Positions 1 through 8,824 of a DNA stretch of 58,184 nt are shown piece by piece. Position 1 is the stretch's first letter. The number at the start of each line of letters is the position of its first letter. The position numbers and the translations under genes were made by a program. The notes below the pieces were generated by a model, which worked only from the letters and a program-made list of their open reading frames with translations, was not told where the DNA came from and ran no database searches. Location of the stretch: assembly GCA_910586715.1 (NCBI GenBank), contig CAJUJG010000017.1, positions 1 to 58,184 on the forward strand, read 5' to 3'. The stretch is from an uncultured Lachnospiraceae bacterium (GTDB lineage Bacteria; Bacillota; Clostridia; Lachnospirales; Lachnospiraceae).

Positions 1-53
1 AGAGCGTTTGGCTACGGACCAAAAGGTCGGGGGTTCGAATCCTCTAGCGCACG
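1..53 (+). tRNA. tRNA-Arg(ACG), 3' part only
   Basis: The window opens inside a tRNA. The anticodon stem TTTGG/CCAAA closes a seven-base loop CTACGGA, which gives anticodon ACG (arginine, CGN codons). A five-base variable region and a T arm with loop TTCGAAT follow. The 3' acceptor strand AGCGCAC and discriminator G end at 53, with no encoded CCA. The 5' acceptor strand and most of the D arm lie upstream of the window. An intrinsic terminator follows at once. Confidence 0.9.
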
Positions 54-57
54 TTAC

Positions 58-84
58 AAAGGACTGGAAAATTCCAGTCCTTTT
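58..84 (+). terminator. Intrinsic terminator after tRNA-Arg
   Basis: AAAGGACTGGAA pairs with TTCCAGTCCTTT around a two-base AA gap (in practice a four-base loop) and runs into a T tract. It ends the tRNA transcript before the phosphatase gene. Confidence 0.85.
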
Positions 85-117
85 GTGGAATACAATGGAA
101 GAAAGGGCTGCAGGGGT

Positions 118-729
118 ATGAGACTCTATATGATACGACATGGAGAAACCGACTGGAATGTGAAAAGACGTTTTCAGGGGCAAAGTGACATTCCATTGAA
201 TGATGAGGGAATAAGGCTTGCCCGTGTAACTGCCAGGGCAATGGCAGACGTACCGTTTACAAGGATATATACCAGCCCCTTAAAGCGTGCATATGAGACT
301 GCTATAATAGTGAAAGGAGAGCGTAATATTCCTGTTATAAAGGACGTACGTATTATAGAGATTGGATTTGGTGAGTATGAGGGGCTTTGCTGTTCAAAAG
401 AAGGATATAATATTCCAGATTCGGCGTTTATGAATTTTTTTGAGAAACCGGAGGCGTATACCCCCCCCAAAGGTGCAGAGTCAATAGGGGAATTACTGGA
501 AAGAACTGCTGATTTTTTGAATGAAATCATGCATAATAAAAATATGGAACATGAAACAATATTAGTATCAACACATGGCGCGGCATTGAGAGGTCTTTTA
601 TCTAATATAAACCATATTGAAATTAAGGATTTTTGGCGTGGCGGCGTGCATAAGAATTGTGCTGTTACAATTGTTGATGTAAAAGACGGAAGAGCGTTTA
701 TTGTTGAGGAAGGAAAAACATATTATTAA
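118..729 (+). CDS. Histidine phosphatase (phosphoglycerate mutase-like)
   Basis: This is a cytoplasmic histidine phosphatase of about 203 residues. The N terminus carries the RHGE signature (MIRHGETDWN), with His8 the expected phospho-acceptor. TSPLKRAYET is the second conserved block, and STHGAALRG near residue 160 supplies the second catalytic histidine. The start at 118 is chosen because CAGGGGT precedes it and the motif then sits at the N terminus, as is normal. An upstream in-frame ATG at 85 lies just behind the terminator and would add an unrelated extension. The substrate is unknown; relatives act on phosphosugars, alpha-ribazole phosphate or other small phosphates. No cobalamin gene is nearby to favour CobC. 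Confidence 0.85.
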   Translation: MRLYMIRHGETDWNVKRRFQGQSDIPLNDEGIRLARVTARAMADVPFTRIYTSPLKRAYETAIIVKGERNIPVIKDVRIIEIGFGEYEGLCCSKEGYNIPDSAFMNFFEKPEAYTPPKGAESIGELLERTADFLNEIMHNKNMEHETILVSTHGAALRGLLSNINHIEIKDFWRGGVHKNCAVTIVDVKDGRAFIVEEGKTYY

Positions 730-759
730 ATTTCTAAAACGAAAGAAGGCGTCGTAATC

Positions 760-1059
760 GTGGAAAATGAGTATAGCAAGGTAAAAGTCAATAATGAGAT
801 TGATTTTTGTTCGGTATCGGATACAGATGTAAAGACGGCTATAGAGAAGGTCTTTATGAAGGCAAGGGTCTCTTATTTTTTGAGATGGGAAAAACCAGGG
901 CTGTTTTCAAAAATATTTGGCGGTGGAAAACCGGATATTGTTTTTTGCATCAATTCTGCCCAGCTGGAAATTGCTGAGGAGGCTCTTGGGGGGCTAGGGG
1001 AAATTGAGTCTTCTATTAAGATGTTAAGGACCAAATCGAATAATAAAATAGGCTTTTAG
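760..1059 (+). CDS. Small conserved-looking hypothetical protein
   Basis: This 99-residue protein is read from a GTG at 760 with GAAAGAAGG about 9 bases upstream. It lies 30 bp after the phosphatase gene and is probably cotranscribed with it, since a strong terminator follows. There is no signal peptide or membrane segment. It has one Cys in FCSVSDTD and one in VFCINSAQ, and a Gly-rich IFGGGKPD turn between two predicted beta/alpha halves. The size resembles small ferredoxin-fold proteins, but I do not recognise a family. Confidence 0.7.
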   Translation: MENEYSKVKVNNEIDFCSVSDTDVKTAIEKVFMKARVSYFLRWEKPGLFSKIFGGGKPDIVFCINSAQLEIAEEALGGLGEIESSIKMLRTKSNNKIGF

Positions 1060-1061
1060 AT

Positions 1062-1095
1062 AACAAAAAAGTACGATTACTCGTACTTTTTTGTT
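1062..1095. terminator. Bidirectional intrinsic terminator
   Basis: AACAAAAAAGTACGA and TCGTACTTTTTTGTT form a perfect 15-bp stem around a four-base loop. A-rich and T-rich flanks let it work on both strands. It separates the convergent hypothetical gene (ends 1059) and SH3-protein gene (ends 1110). Confidence 0.85.
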
Positions 1096-1109
1096 ATTGG
1101 GGAACAGTT

Positions 1110-1793
1110 TTATTCTTCGTCATCATAATATTCGTCATCGTATTCGTCTATATTATTGTCATAATTGCTATCATTTTCATCATAATGATTGCGGGATTCC
1201 TCTTCGTCGTATTCATCGTATTCATCCTTTAGCTCTTCATCATAATTTTCCTTGTCTTTTTTTAAGAAACTGTATGCAGTAAAGAGTGCGAGGATTATCA
1301 TAATTATAATTGCTGCAATCAGGGCAGCAATGACAGGAGCTGTACCAAATGTGTTTTTTGTATTTTTGGAAGATTGTTCTGACAAAGGGATACTATCATT
1401 CTCGACAGGTTCTTCAAGGACGCTGTCGTTATTGCTGCCTGTGCTTGTTTCAGATGATTTTGTAACATAGCTTGCCGAGACATAGCCGCGCTCGTTGGAA
1501 TATTCAATTTCATACCAGCTTGCGTTGTCTGTTGCAGTGACAATAATTTCTGTTCCGTATGGAAGAAGTGTTATTACATCCGAATCTTTGGAGGGAGCGC
1601 TGCGGACCTTCAAGCCGTTTTGGGCATTTACATAATATGTCTCATGCAAAGTTGATGCGCTGCCGTTCTCCGCATTTGGGCTGTTGGCGCTTTCGGTTGT
1701 ATTTTCAGCAGCACGCAGATTGCAAATGGGAGTTGTCGAAAGTAAAAACACTATGCTGCTCGCGAGTACAATTTTTAATATAGTTCTTTGCAT
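1110..1793 (-). CDS. Secreted, membrane-anchored SH3-domain protein
   Basis: This protein of about 227 residues has an N-terminal signal sequence (IVLASSIVFLLST). A bacterial SH3 domain follows at about residues 55-110 (GLKVRSAPSKDSDV, then SWYEIEYSNERGYVSASYV). A Ser/Thr-rich linker, one transmembrane helix (APVIAALIAAIIIMIILAL) and a very acidic Asp/Glu/Tyr tail complete it. Bacterial SH3 domains usually bind cell-wall peptides, so it is probably a wall-associated membrane protein with a cytoplasmic acidic tail. The start is the Met at 1793: GGAGG lies 8-9 bases upstream, whereas the Met five codons earlier overlaps that site. It lies about 120 bp behind the PspC gene and may belong to that envelope cassette. 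Confidence 0.8.
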   Translation of the reverse strand: MQRTILKIVLASSIVFLLSTTPICNLRAAENTTESANSPNAENGSASTLHETYYVNAQNGLKVRSAPSKDSDVITLLPYGTEIIVTATDNASWYEIEYSNERGYVSASYVTKSSETSTGSNNDSVLEEPVENDSIPLSEQSSKNTKNTFGTAPVIAALIAAIIIMIILALFTAYSFLKKDKENYDEELKDEYDEYDEEESRNHYDENDSNYDNNIDEYDDEYYDDEE

Positions 1794-1913
1794 ACAGTAA
1801 TCCTCCAAGTAATGGTAAAGTTGTTTTTGTGCTTATAAGTATAGCATAACCGAAACAAAGTTGATATATTAAAAATCAAAAATATTCTTTTGTGCTGTGT
1901 ATAAAAAGTTGTG

Positions 1914-2120
1914 TTAGTTACTTGGAATAATAATTGCCGCAATAATGTAAGCCAATATTCCACAGGCGCCGCAAATGGAAAATATCACCCACGCAAGTCG
2001 TACAAGTGTTGGGTCAATATTTAAGTATTCGCCAATGCCTCCGCAGATGCCGCAGAGAAATTTGTCGGTTTGTGATTTGTGAAGTCTTTTGTAGCCGTTG
2101 TCGTTGTTTTGATAATCCAT
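1914..2120 (-). CDS. PspC-domain envelope stress protein
   Basis: This 68-residue protein is almost entirely one PspC domain. It has the hallmark KFLCGICGGIGEYLNIDPTLVRL, followed by two hydrophobic segments (WVIFSICGACGILAYIIAAIII). PspC proteins sit in the cytoplasmic membrane and take part in phage-shock/envelope stress responses. It is the fourth gene of the minus-strand set PadR-DUF1700-DUF4097-PspC, 27 bp after the DUF4097 gene, consistent with one operon. The start has AAAAGAGG about 8 bases upstream. Confidence 0.9.
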   Translation of the reverse strand: MDYQNNDNGYKRLHKSQTDKFLCGICGGIGEYLNIDPTLVRLAWVIFSICGACGILAYIIAAIIIPSN

Positions 2121-2147
2121 AAGAAACCTCTTTTCTTTTTAATTATT

Positions 2148-3068
2148 TTAGTTTTTATCCATGTCTTCAAAGGAAACATCAATGTTGCCCATACTGCATT
2201 GAAGGGTGTAATCGGAGTTGGCGTTATTATTAATCTCCTTTTCAACTGCAAATCCTCTGTATGTTTTTTCGCCAAGTGTGATGTTGCCCATACCGCATTC
2301 TAAATCGTAATTATGATCTTCCTGTGTATCTCTAATTTGTAGTGTGATATTACCCATACCGACTTCCGCACAAAGAGCATCATTGATAAAGCCTTCGTAA
2401 ACCAGCTCACCCATGCCGACTTCCAAGTCAGCATTTTGGGTCTTCCCATCTTTGATCAGTATGGTGCCAGCGCCGCAATCTGCCGAAATATCGTTACAGT
2501 CAGTGCCATCAAGTGTAAGCTCCCCTGCGCCGACATTAATATTGAGCGTGTCACATTTAAGGGAAGAAAGATTAGCGGTGCCAGCGCCAAAATCAATGCT
2601 TACATCAGAAAAAGCAGTGTTGGGGACTGAGAGCGTGAGCAGGTTTGTATTTACCGTGCGGCGGTCTAAAGAGCCGGTAACATAAAAAACAGAATCTTCA
2701 GTATAATATTGGCATTTGCCCTTTCCTTCATAAGAGATATGAAAAACATCGTCCTGTGAGGAAACAAGCTTGAAATTGGTATAGTTTAAGTTAATACACA
2801 GTTGTGTAATATCAGTGGCTTTGGCTGCGTGATTATCCGTATACTGTCCGCTCTGTATGGGAAAACGGTAATCGAGGTTGGATTCCCAGTCCTCTTCAAA
2901 AAAAGAATATATGTTGTGGTTAAATATACCGTGCACCTCTTGAGAAATGGCATCTGCCAGTATATACCGCCTGTTCCATGCAAAAAAGCTGCAAATAATT
3001 AGAATGATTACTCCAATAAGAAAGAAAATTCCGGCTGTAATTAGAGCTGTTTTTGCCAATTTTTTCAT
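2148..3068 (-). CDS. DUF4097-family repeat protein with N-terminal membrane anchor
   Basis: This 306-residue protein has one N-terminal transmembrane helix (ITAGIFFLIGVIILIICSFF). An extracytoplasmic domain of short beta repeats follows, with recurring GAG or GMG turns (DFGAGTANLSSL, NVGAGELTL, DCGAGTILI, EVGMGELVY, EVGMGNITL, ECGMGNITL, CSMGNIDV). This is the right-handed beta-helix pattern of the DUF4097 'putative adhesin' family. The start has GGAGG six bases upstream and overlaps the DUF1700 stop by 4 bp, so translation is coupled. The family is commonly found with HAAS/DUF1700 and PadR partners, as here. Its biochemical function is unknown. Confidence 0.88.
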   Translation of the reverse strand: MKKLAKTALITAGIFFLIGVIILIICSFFAWNRRYILADAISQEVHGIFNHNIYSFFEEDWESNLDYRFPIQSGQYTDNHAAKATDITQLCINLNYTNFKLVSSQDDVFHISYEGKGKCQYYTEDSVFYVTGSLDRRTVNTNLLTLSVPNTAFSDVSIDFGAGTANLSSLKCDTLNINVGAGELTLDGTDCNDISADCGAGTILIKDGKTQNADLEVGMGELVYEGFINDALCAEVGMGNITLQIRDTQEDHNYDLECGMGNITLGEKTYRGFAVEKEINNNANSDYTLQCSMGNIDVSFEDMDKN

Positions 3069-3832
3069 AAGTGAGCCTCCTTTTTTCTACATGAAATGCG
3101 GCTGACAGTCTGTCTGATAAAACGTACAAGTGCAGGAATCGCCCAGCCGCAGAGCCATACCATAAGCACAGTAAACAAGATTCCAACCGCTAATGTTATG
3201 AAACCAAATCCAATCAGCGTGGCACCTGCGAGTGTACCTGAAACGGAGAAAACAGTGACAGAAATACATGCTAAAAATCCTGCGATAATGAGCGCAATTC
3301 CCGTGATTAAACCAACAATGCCGATGATGCCGATGCCAAGTACAATTGCAAGAACAGCCACAATAAAGCCAAAGACTGTGCTGATGGCCGCGCACAAAAG
3401 GGAGAACCAAATCGGTGATGTGAGAACCACGGCAATAATAAACAGGATAGTGGATGATTTATTTTTTTCATTCGTTGGCTTGTTCGTCTGATTATTGTGG
3501 CTGTCAGCGTTTTTTTGCTTTTTTTGATAATTACCGTCGTTATTATAGTTATATGCGCCTTTGCTCTGACTGCTGTTTGTATCTGTGCGCAGTTCAGGTG
3601 CATGAATTGGTTCCCCTTGCCATTTGCTAGGTTCCCCCTTTTTTAAAAGTTCTTCACGGATTTCCTGCGCAAGGTGCTCCGGTGTTCCAAGTTCTTCGAT
3701 AATACGCTGCTCGTTTTCAATGCCGGCGTCTTCGATATATTCGCGGTAGTAGGAGAGAGCCTCCTCATGCTCCTCATAAGAGATGTCTGCGAGCAGCTTT
3801 GAGAGACGGTCCAAGTACTCGTTTTTATTCAT
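3065..3832 (-). CDS. DUF1700 (HAAS-domain) membrane protein
   Basis: This protein of about 255 residues has an N-terminal helical HAAS/DUF1700 domain (NKNEYLDRLSKLLADISYEEHEEALSYYREYIEDAG in segments, residues 1-70). A polar Asn/Lys/Gln linker and four to five hydrophobic segments from about residue 125 follow. It probably senses or relays membrane state within the PadR cassette. The start at 3832 is preferred because GTGAGG lies 9 bases upstream. The in-frame GTG at 3847 is itself part of that ribosome site. The 3' end overlaps the DUF4097 start. Confidence 0.85.
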   Translation of the reverse strand: MNKNEYLDRLSKLLADISYEEHEEALSYYREYIEDAGIENEQRIIEELGTPEHLAQEIREELLKKGEPSKWQGEPIHAPELRTDTNSSQSKGAYNYNNDGNYQKKQKNADSHNNQTNKPTNEKNKSSTILFIIAVVLTSPIWFSLLCAAISTVFGFIVAVLAIVLGIGIIGIVGLITGIALIIAGFLACISVTVFSVSGTLAGATLIGFGFITLAVGILFTVLMVWLCGWAIPALVRFIRQTVSRISCRKKEAHL

Positions 3833-3912
3833 ATTCTGTTTCCTCACTTTTCTATTTTGAAGATTTGTACAAGGCGTAAATTTGTTCGTTGAAAAAATTT
3901 TTTAACTATCCT

Positions 3913-4221
3913 TTAATGCAGCACTTTACTGATTTTAGACGAATAGGTAATCCACTCAGATCGATAAAGCTGAAGCTGTGCTTCGCCCTTTTCAGTGATT
4001 CGGTAATACCTGCGGTTTCTGCCTGAGCATTCCCTGTCATAGGTAGTAAGACATTCGTCTTTTTGCAGACGGCGCAGTACAGGATAGAGTGTAGATTCGC
4101 TCAAATCGATGACGGCACGCACGTCCTGTGTGATCTTGTAGCCATATGTACCTTCTGCCTCATTTGAAACGACGGCGAGTACAATGGCATCAAGCAGAGT
4201 GGAGCCTGTGTTAAAAACCAT
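3913..4221 (-). CDS. PadR-family transcriptional regulator
   Basis: This is a 102-residue winged-helix repressor of the short PadR-s2 type. Its core is YGYKITQDV, then LSESTLYPVLRRLQKDECL with the recognition helix and wing, then GRNRRYYRITEKGEAQL. AAAGGAGTG lies 5 bases before the chosen Met at 4221; an upstream extension in frame lacks such a site. It heads the envelope cassette and probably represses it and itself through the inverted repeat just upstream (4259-4311). PadR with DUF1700 and DUF4097 is a frequent Firmicute arrangement. The ligand is unknown. Confidence 0.92.
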   Translation of the reverse strand: MVFNTGSTLLDAIVLAVVSNEAEGTYGYKITQDVRAVIDLSESTLYPVLRRLQKDECLTTYDRECSGRNRRYYRITEKGEAQLQLYRSEWITYSSKISKVLH

Positions 4222-4258
4222 GTGGACACTCCTTTCTTTGAACAATGTGTTTAATATA

Positions 4259-4311
4259 ATACTATATATCATATAATGTATGGATTAATAATATTATATG
4301 ACGTATAGTAT
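4259..4311. promoter_or_regulatory. Long inverted repeat, probable PadR operator
   Basis: ATACTATATATCATATAAT (4259-4277) and ATTATATGACGTATAGTAT (4293-4311) are inverted copies differing at two positions, spaced 15 bp apart. They lie 38-90 bp upstream of the PadR start codon. PadR repressors typically bind such AT-rich dyads in their own promoters, so autoregulation of the cassette is likely. Confidence 0.65.
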
Positions 4312-4397
4312 TATATGTCAATATAAAATAAAAAGAAACTGCGGGTTTCACTTTTTAAAATAAATTAAAAAGGAATCAGAATTTGTAATGTTAATAC

Positions 4398-4426
4398 TTG
4401 ACGTTTGTGGCAATATTTTATACTAT
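4398..4426 (+). promoter_or_regulatory. Sigma-A-type promoter of valS
   Basis: TTGACG (4398-4403) and TACTAT (4421-4426) are 17 bp apart. They would give a leader of about 80 nt containing a small GGCTTC...GAAGCC hairpin near 4458-4480. The leader is too short for a T-box and lacks the T-box core. Confidence 0.6.
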
Positions 4427-4513
4427 TATATTTTAAGGAGAAAAATTTATTATTAGGAAGGCTTCAGCAAGGAAGCCGAACCTGCTGGCTTTGAAAGGAG
4501 TATTGTTATCAGT

Positions 4514-7168
4514 ATGAGTAAAGAATTAGCAAAGACATATGACCCGCATGGGCTTGAGGATAGAATATATCAAAAATGGCTCGATAAAAAATATTTTCAC
4601 GCAGAGGTGGATAAGAGTAAGGAACCGTTTACGATTGTTATTCCACCTCCAAATATAACAGGACAGCTTCATATGGGACATGCCCTTGATAATACAATGC
4701 AGGATATTTTGATTCGCTTTAAGAGAATGCAGGGGTATAATGCGCTTTGGCAGCCGGGAACGGATCATGCAAGCATTGCTACAGAGGTTAAGATTATTGA
4801 AAAACTAAAAGAAGAAGGCATTGATAAACATGATCTTGGCAGAGAGAGATTTTTGGAACGCGCTTGGGAATGGAAGAAGGAATATGGTGGAAGAATCATA
4901 AGCCAGCTCAAAAAACTTGGTTCATCCTGCGACTGGGACAGAGAGCGTTTTACAATGGATGAAGGCTGTAATAAGGCAGTTACGCAGGTATTCTGTAAAA
5001 TGCATGAGAAGGGTTACATATATAAAGGTGCGAGAATGATAAACTGGTGTCCGGTATGTAATACTTCTATTTCGGATGCAGAGGTAGAGTATGAGGAGCA
5101 GGCCGGGCATTTTTGGCATATTAAATATCCGGTTTTAAATGATGATTCTACGGAGTCAGGAGAGTATATTACATTTGCGACTACAAGACCAGAAACAATG
5201 CTTGGCGATACGGCAGTGGCAATTCATCCGGATGATATGCGCTATGCACATTTAAAAGGTAAAAAGTTAATGTTGCCATTGATGAATCGCGAAATACCGG
5301 TAGTAGAGGATACGTATGTTGATATGGAATTTGGGACAGGTGTTGTAAAAATTACGCCTGCACATGATCCGAACGATTTTGAAGTGGGAAAGAGACACAA
5401 CCTTCCTATTATAAATATTATGAATGATGATGCCACGATCAATGAAAATGGCGGAAAGTTTGCAGGGATGGACCGCTATGAGGCAAGAGCTGCAATTGTC
5501 GCGGAACTTGATGAAATGGGGCTCCTTGTAAAGATTGAAGATCATAGTCATAATGTCGGAACACATGACCGTTGCAAGACGACGATTGAGCCGCTTGTAA
5601 AGCAACAGTGGTTTGTTAAGATGAACGAGCTGATAAAGCCGGCTGTGGAGGCAGTAAAGAATAAAGAGATTCAATTGATTCCAGAGCGGATGGATAAGAC
5701 TTATTACAATTGGACAGATAATATTAAGGACTGGTGTATTTCAAGACAGCTTTGGTGGGGACACAGGATTCCGGCGTATTATTGTGATGACTGCGGTGAG
5801 ATTGTCGTTGCTGATACAATGCCGGAAATCTGTCGAAACTGCGGTGGTAAGCATTTTACACAGGATCCGGATACACTGGATACGTGGTTTTCGTCAGCGC
5901 TTTGGCCGTTTTCAACGTTAGGATGGCCTGATAAAACGGAGGATTTGGAGTATTTTTATCCGACAGACGTGCTTGTGACAGGATATGATATTATTTTCTT
6001 TTGGGTCATCCGTATGATATTTTCAGGATATGAACATATGAAAGAGAAGCCTTTTAAAACGGTACTTTTTCATGGGCTTGTACGCGACTCACAGGGAAGG
6101 AAGATGTCAAAGTCGCTGGGAAACGGTGTTGATCCGCTTGAAGTGATTGAAAAATATGGTGCGGATGCGCTTAGGCTGACTTTGATTACAGGGAATGCAC
6201 CTGGAAATGATATGCGTTTTTATTATGAGCGCGTGGAGGCAAACAGAAATTTTGCCAATAAGATATGGAACGCTTCCCGTTTTATTATGATGAATATGGA
6301 GGGAAAGGAAGTGTCGGATGCAGGCACTTCGCTAGAACCTGCGGACCGTTGGATCATATCGAAACTGAACAGCCTTGTAAAAGAGGTTACAGACAATATG
6401 GAAAGTTTCGAGCTGGGAATTGCAGTACAAAAAATTTATGATTTTATTTGGGATGAGTTCTGTGACTGGTATATTGAGATGGTAAAGCCCAGGCTTTATA
6501 ATTCGGATAATCAGAAGTCACAGAATGCGGTGCTTTGGACTTTAAAAACAGTGCTGATTGACGCATTAAAGCTGCTTCATCCTTATATGCCGTTTATTAC
6601 GGAAGAAATTTTCTGTACTTTGCAATCAGATGAAGAGTCAATTATGATTGCAAAATGGCCAGTGTTCAGTAAGGAAAGATGCTTTGCAAAAGATGAGAAA
6701 GATATTGAAATCATCAAGGAAGCGGTGCGTGGAATCAGAAATGTAAGAACAGAAATGAATGTGGCTCCTTCTAAAAAGGCGCATGTATATGTGGTATCCG
6801 AAAATGAGGATATTAGAAATGCATTCGAAGAAGGAAGATTATTTTTTGCATCTTTGGCGTATGCATCAGATGTGACGATACAAGATGCTAAAGAAGGTAT
6901 TTCAGATGATGCCGTTTCCGTGGTTATTGCCAATGCGGATATTTATATTCCATTTGCCGAATTGGTTGACATAAAACAGGAAATTGAACGTCTTGAAAAG
7001 GAAGAAAAGCGTTTGAATGCTGAGCTTGCACGCGTAAACGGAATGCTGGGTAATGAGAGATTTATGTCAAAGGCACCTGAAAGTAAAATTGCGGAAGAAA
7101 AAGAAAAATTGACAAAATATACACAAATGCAACAACAAATTGCAGAACGACTTGCGCAATTAAGGTAA
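4514..7168 (+). CDS. valS: Valyl-tRNA synthetase
   Basis: This 884-residue class I synthetase charges tRNA-Val. The HIGH motif appears as LHMGH near residues 52-56 and the KMSKS motif at 530-534 (GRKMSKSLGNG). The editing domain is present (TTRPETMLGDTAVAIHPDD). The C-terminal 60-70 residues form the Val-type coiled coil (IERLEKEEKRLNAELARVN). Length matches the Bacillus enzyme (about 880). AAGGAG lies somewhat far (14 bases) before the ATG. It is transcribed from its own promoter at 4398. Confidence 0.98.
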   Translation: MSKELAKTYDPHGLEDRIYQKWLDKKYFHAEVDKSKEPFTIVIPPPNITGQLHMGHALDNTMQDILIRFKRMQGYNALWQPGTDHASIATEVKIIEKLKEEGIDKHDLGRERFLERAWEWKKEYGGRIISQLKKLGSSCDWDRERFTMDEGCNKAVTQVFCKMHEKGYIYKGARMINWCPVCNTSISDAEVEYEEQAGHFWHIKYPVLNDDSTESGEYITFATTRPETMLGDTAVAIHPDDMRYAHLKGKKLMLPLMNREIPVVEDTYVDMEFGTGVVKITPAHDPNDFEVGKRHNLPIINIMNDDATINENGGKFAGMDRYEARAAIVAELDEMGLLVKIEDHSHNVGTHDRCKTTIEPLVKQQWFVKMNELIKPAVEAVKNKEIQLIPERMDKTYYNWTDNIKDWCISRQLWWGHRIPAYYCDDCGEIVVADTMPEICRNCGGKHFTQDPDTLDTWFSSALWPFSTLGWPDKTEDLEYFYPTDVLVTGYDIIFFWVIRMIFSGYEHMKEKPFKTVLFHGLVRDSQGRKMSKSLGNGVDPLEVIEKYGADALRLTLITGNAPGNDMRFYYERVEANRNFANKIWNASRFIMMNMEGKEVSDAGTSLEPADRWIISKLNSLVKEVTDNMESFELGIAVQKIYDFIWDEFCDWYIEMVKPRLYNSDNQKSQNAVLWTLKTVLIDALKLLHPYMPFITEEIFCTLQSDEESIMIAKWPVFSKERCFAKDEKDIEIIKEAVRGIRNVRTEMNVAPSKKAHVYVVSENEDIRNAFEEGRLFFASLAYASDVTIQDAKEGISDDAVSVVIANADIYIPFAELVDIKQEIERLEKEEKRLNAELARVNGMLGNERFMSKAPESKIAEEKEKLTKYTQMQQQIAERLAQLR

Positions 7169-7224
7169 ATAGTGTTACAATAATAATATAGAGAGGGTAA
7201 AACTGCCCCTTCGGAGGTGTGTAT

Positions 7225-8610
7225 ATGGTTAATGTCAAATCTTATGTCAGGATAACAGAAGATAAAACCGAAGCATGGCTTTATCTATGTGCACCTGATG
7301 ATGGAGCAAGGTATGAAAAAAGTGAAATAATAAGGTATCTGCAGCTTAACAACGTAGTTGCAGGTATTAATGAGTCACATATTGCTGCAATGTGTAAAAA
7401 GCAGATTTATGAGCGTGAGGTGAAAGTAGCATCAAGTGTAAAGGGAGCTCCTGGAAAAGAAGGATATTTTGAGTTCTTTTTTGACACAGAAAAGCCCAAG
7501 CCTAAGATTAATAAAGACGGAACCGTTGATTATAGGAGTATGTCTTTGGTGCAGAACGTAACGGAGGGCAGTATTCTTGCGATTTATCATCCGGCTGTGC
7601 AGGGGACGTCTGGACGTGATGTGACAGGCGCTTTTGAAAAGGTAAATTTATATAAAGAAAAACGTCCTCTTACAGGGAAAGGCATCAGCAACGAAAAAAA
7701 TCCATACGAATATTATGCCACAAAATCAGGAAAGATTGAATATGATGGCGAGAACAGACTTTCGGTGGTTGAAGTCTATGAAGTACAGGGTGACTGCAAT
7801 TATTCAAGCAATGCACTTGTAGAGTTCAATGGTGATGTTATTATTCATGGAACTGTTGAAGCAGGCGTGACGATACGTGCGGGAAAGAGCCTTACGGTGG
7901 ATGGTGTTGTTGAGTCAGCGACGATTTCTGCAGGCGGAGACGTATGTTTGAAACGTGGTATGCAGGGCAGTGGGAAAGGAAGTATTTTGGCAGGCGGCAA
8001 TGTGTTTACTGAGTTCTTAGAGTATACAAATGTCAAGGCGGAAGGCTCCGTACAGTCAAATGTTATATTGAATTCGCTGGTTGAATCAAAAGGAACATTG
8101 ACACTTACCGGTAAGAAAGGACTAATAGCAGGCGGCAGCGTACATGCAATGCTTGGTATTACATGTCAAAATGTAGGAAATGCTTCAGAAATTAAGACGG
8201 GGATTCATGTAGGAATCCTTCCGGAAATGCTGGATAAACGTATGGAAGCCAGTCAGAAATATGGAAAGCTGAACGAAGAGCTTGATGAAATTGTATTAGG
8301 CATGGCGAAGATTCTGCGTGTGAGACAGCAGACTGGCGAACTTAGTGAGCAGCTGCAGGCACATTTAGAAGCATTAAAGGATAAAAAGGACGAAGTATAC
8401 AAGAAATGTACAGAAATGAAAAAAGAGGCAGATAAGCTTGAAGCGCTGGTGGCAGAGGCAAGAGAGGCTAAAATAAGAATCAGCGGAAATATTTATAAAG
8501 GAACTGTAATTGGAATTGATGACAGCCAGCTTCCAATTCAAAAAGATACAAGTTTTATGGAATATGCAAGCCAAAATGGTATTATTGTAGGTACAGTAAT
8601 TGTAATTTAG
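7225..8610 (+). CDS. FapA/DUF342-family polymer protein
   Basis: This 461-residue cytoplasmic protein has the FapA layout. There is an N-terminal alpha/beta domain (about 1-170), a right-handed beta-helix with repeating hexapeptides (FNGDVIIHGTVEAGVTIRAG, then SAGGDVCLKRG, SILAGGNVF, LIAGGSVHAM) at about 180-320, and a C-terminal coiled coil (about 340-420). GGAGG lies 7 bases before the ATG at 7225; the GTG two codons earlier is too close. Family members are linked to polar organisation and flagellar control in some bacteria, but the function is unknown here. A terminator follows at 8628. Confidence 0.85.
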   Translation: MVNVKSYVRITEDKTEAWLYLCAPDDGARYEKSEIIRYLQLNNVVAGINESHIAAMCKKQIYEREVKVASSVKGAPGKEGYFEFFFDTEKPKPKINKDGTVDYRSMSLVQNVTEGSILAIYHPAVQGTSGRDVTGAFEKVNLYKEKRPLTGKGISNEKNPYEYYATKSGKIEYDGENRLSVVEVYEVQGDCNYSSNALVEFNGDVIIHGTVEAGVTIRAGKSLTVDGVVESATISAGGDVCLKRGMQGSGKGSILAGGNVFTEFLEYTNVKAEGSVQSNVILNSLVESKGTLTLTGKKGLIAGGSVHAMLGITCQNVGNASEIKTGIHVGILPEMLDKRMEASQKYGKLNEELDEIVLGMAKILRVRQQTGELSEQLQAHLEALKDKKDEVYKKCTEMKKEADKLEALVAEAREAKIRISGNIYKGTVIGIDDSQLPIQKDTSFMEYASQNGIIVGTVIVI

Positions 8611-8627
8611 AAACATGATACATAGAG

Positions 8628-8661
8628 GTTCGCAGTGTTTTATTGCACTGCGAACTGTTTT
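8628..8661 (+). terminator. Intrinsic terminator after the FapA gene
   Basis: GTTCGCAGTG and CACTGCGAAC form a perfect 10-bp stem around an eight-base loop, followed by TGTTTT. Structured repeat copy 1 starts exactly at the end of the T tract. Confidence 0.85.
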
Positions 8662-8768
8662 ATGCACACGGGCATCCAAAGGAAACATGTCATCAAACCG
8701 ATAAATCGGTTCGCTGACGGACGCCCGGCGCGACGAGCAGGGGAAGATGGCTCTTCCACTACTCGATT
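8661..8768 (+). repeat. Structured post-terminator repeat, copy 1
   Basis: First of four copies. It begins TATGCACACGGG directly after a terminator T tract and ends CTACTCGATT. Outer stem CGGGCATCC/GGACGCCCG (one A-C mismatch) encloses the hairpin AACCGA-TAAA-TCGGTT. A second hairpin CGAGCAG...CTACTCG follows. Related copies are at 11811, 18606 and 25661. Confidence 0.85.
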
Positions 8769-8824
8769 GCATGCAGACATCCAAATGAACTCTCGGTGGT
8801 CTGATACATATTGAGGAAAAAGGA

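Noticed and set aside
1091..1282. Plus-strand ORF opposite the SH3 protein's acidic tail
   Set aside because: It is the antisense shadow of a low-complexity Asp/Glu coding region and begins beside a terminator.
4427..4513. T-box leader upstream of valS
   Set aside because: The leader is only about 80 nt and lacks the T-box core and a terminator/antiterminator pair; only a small hairpin is present.
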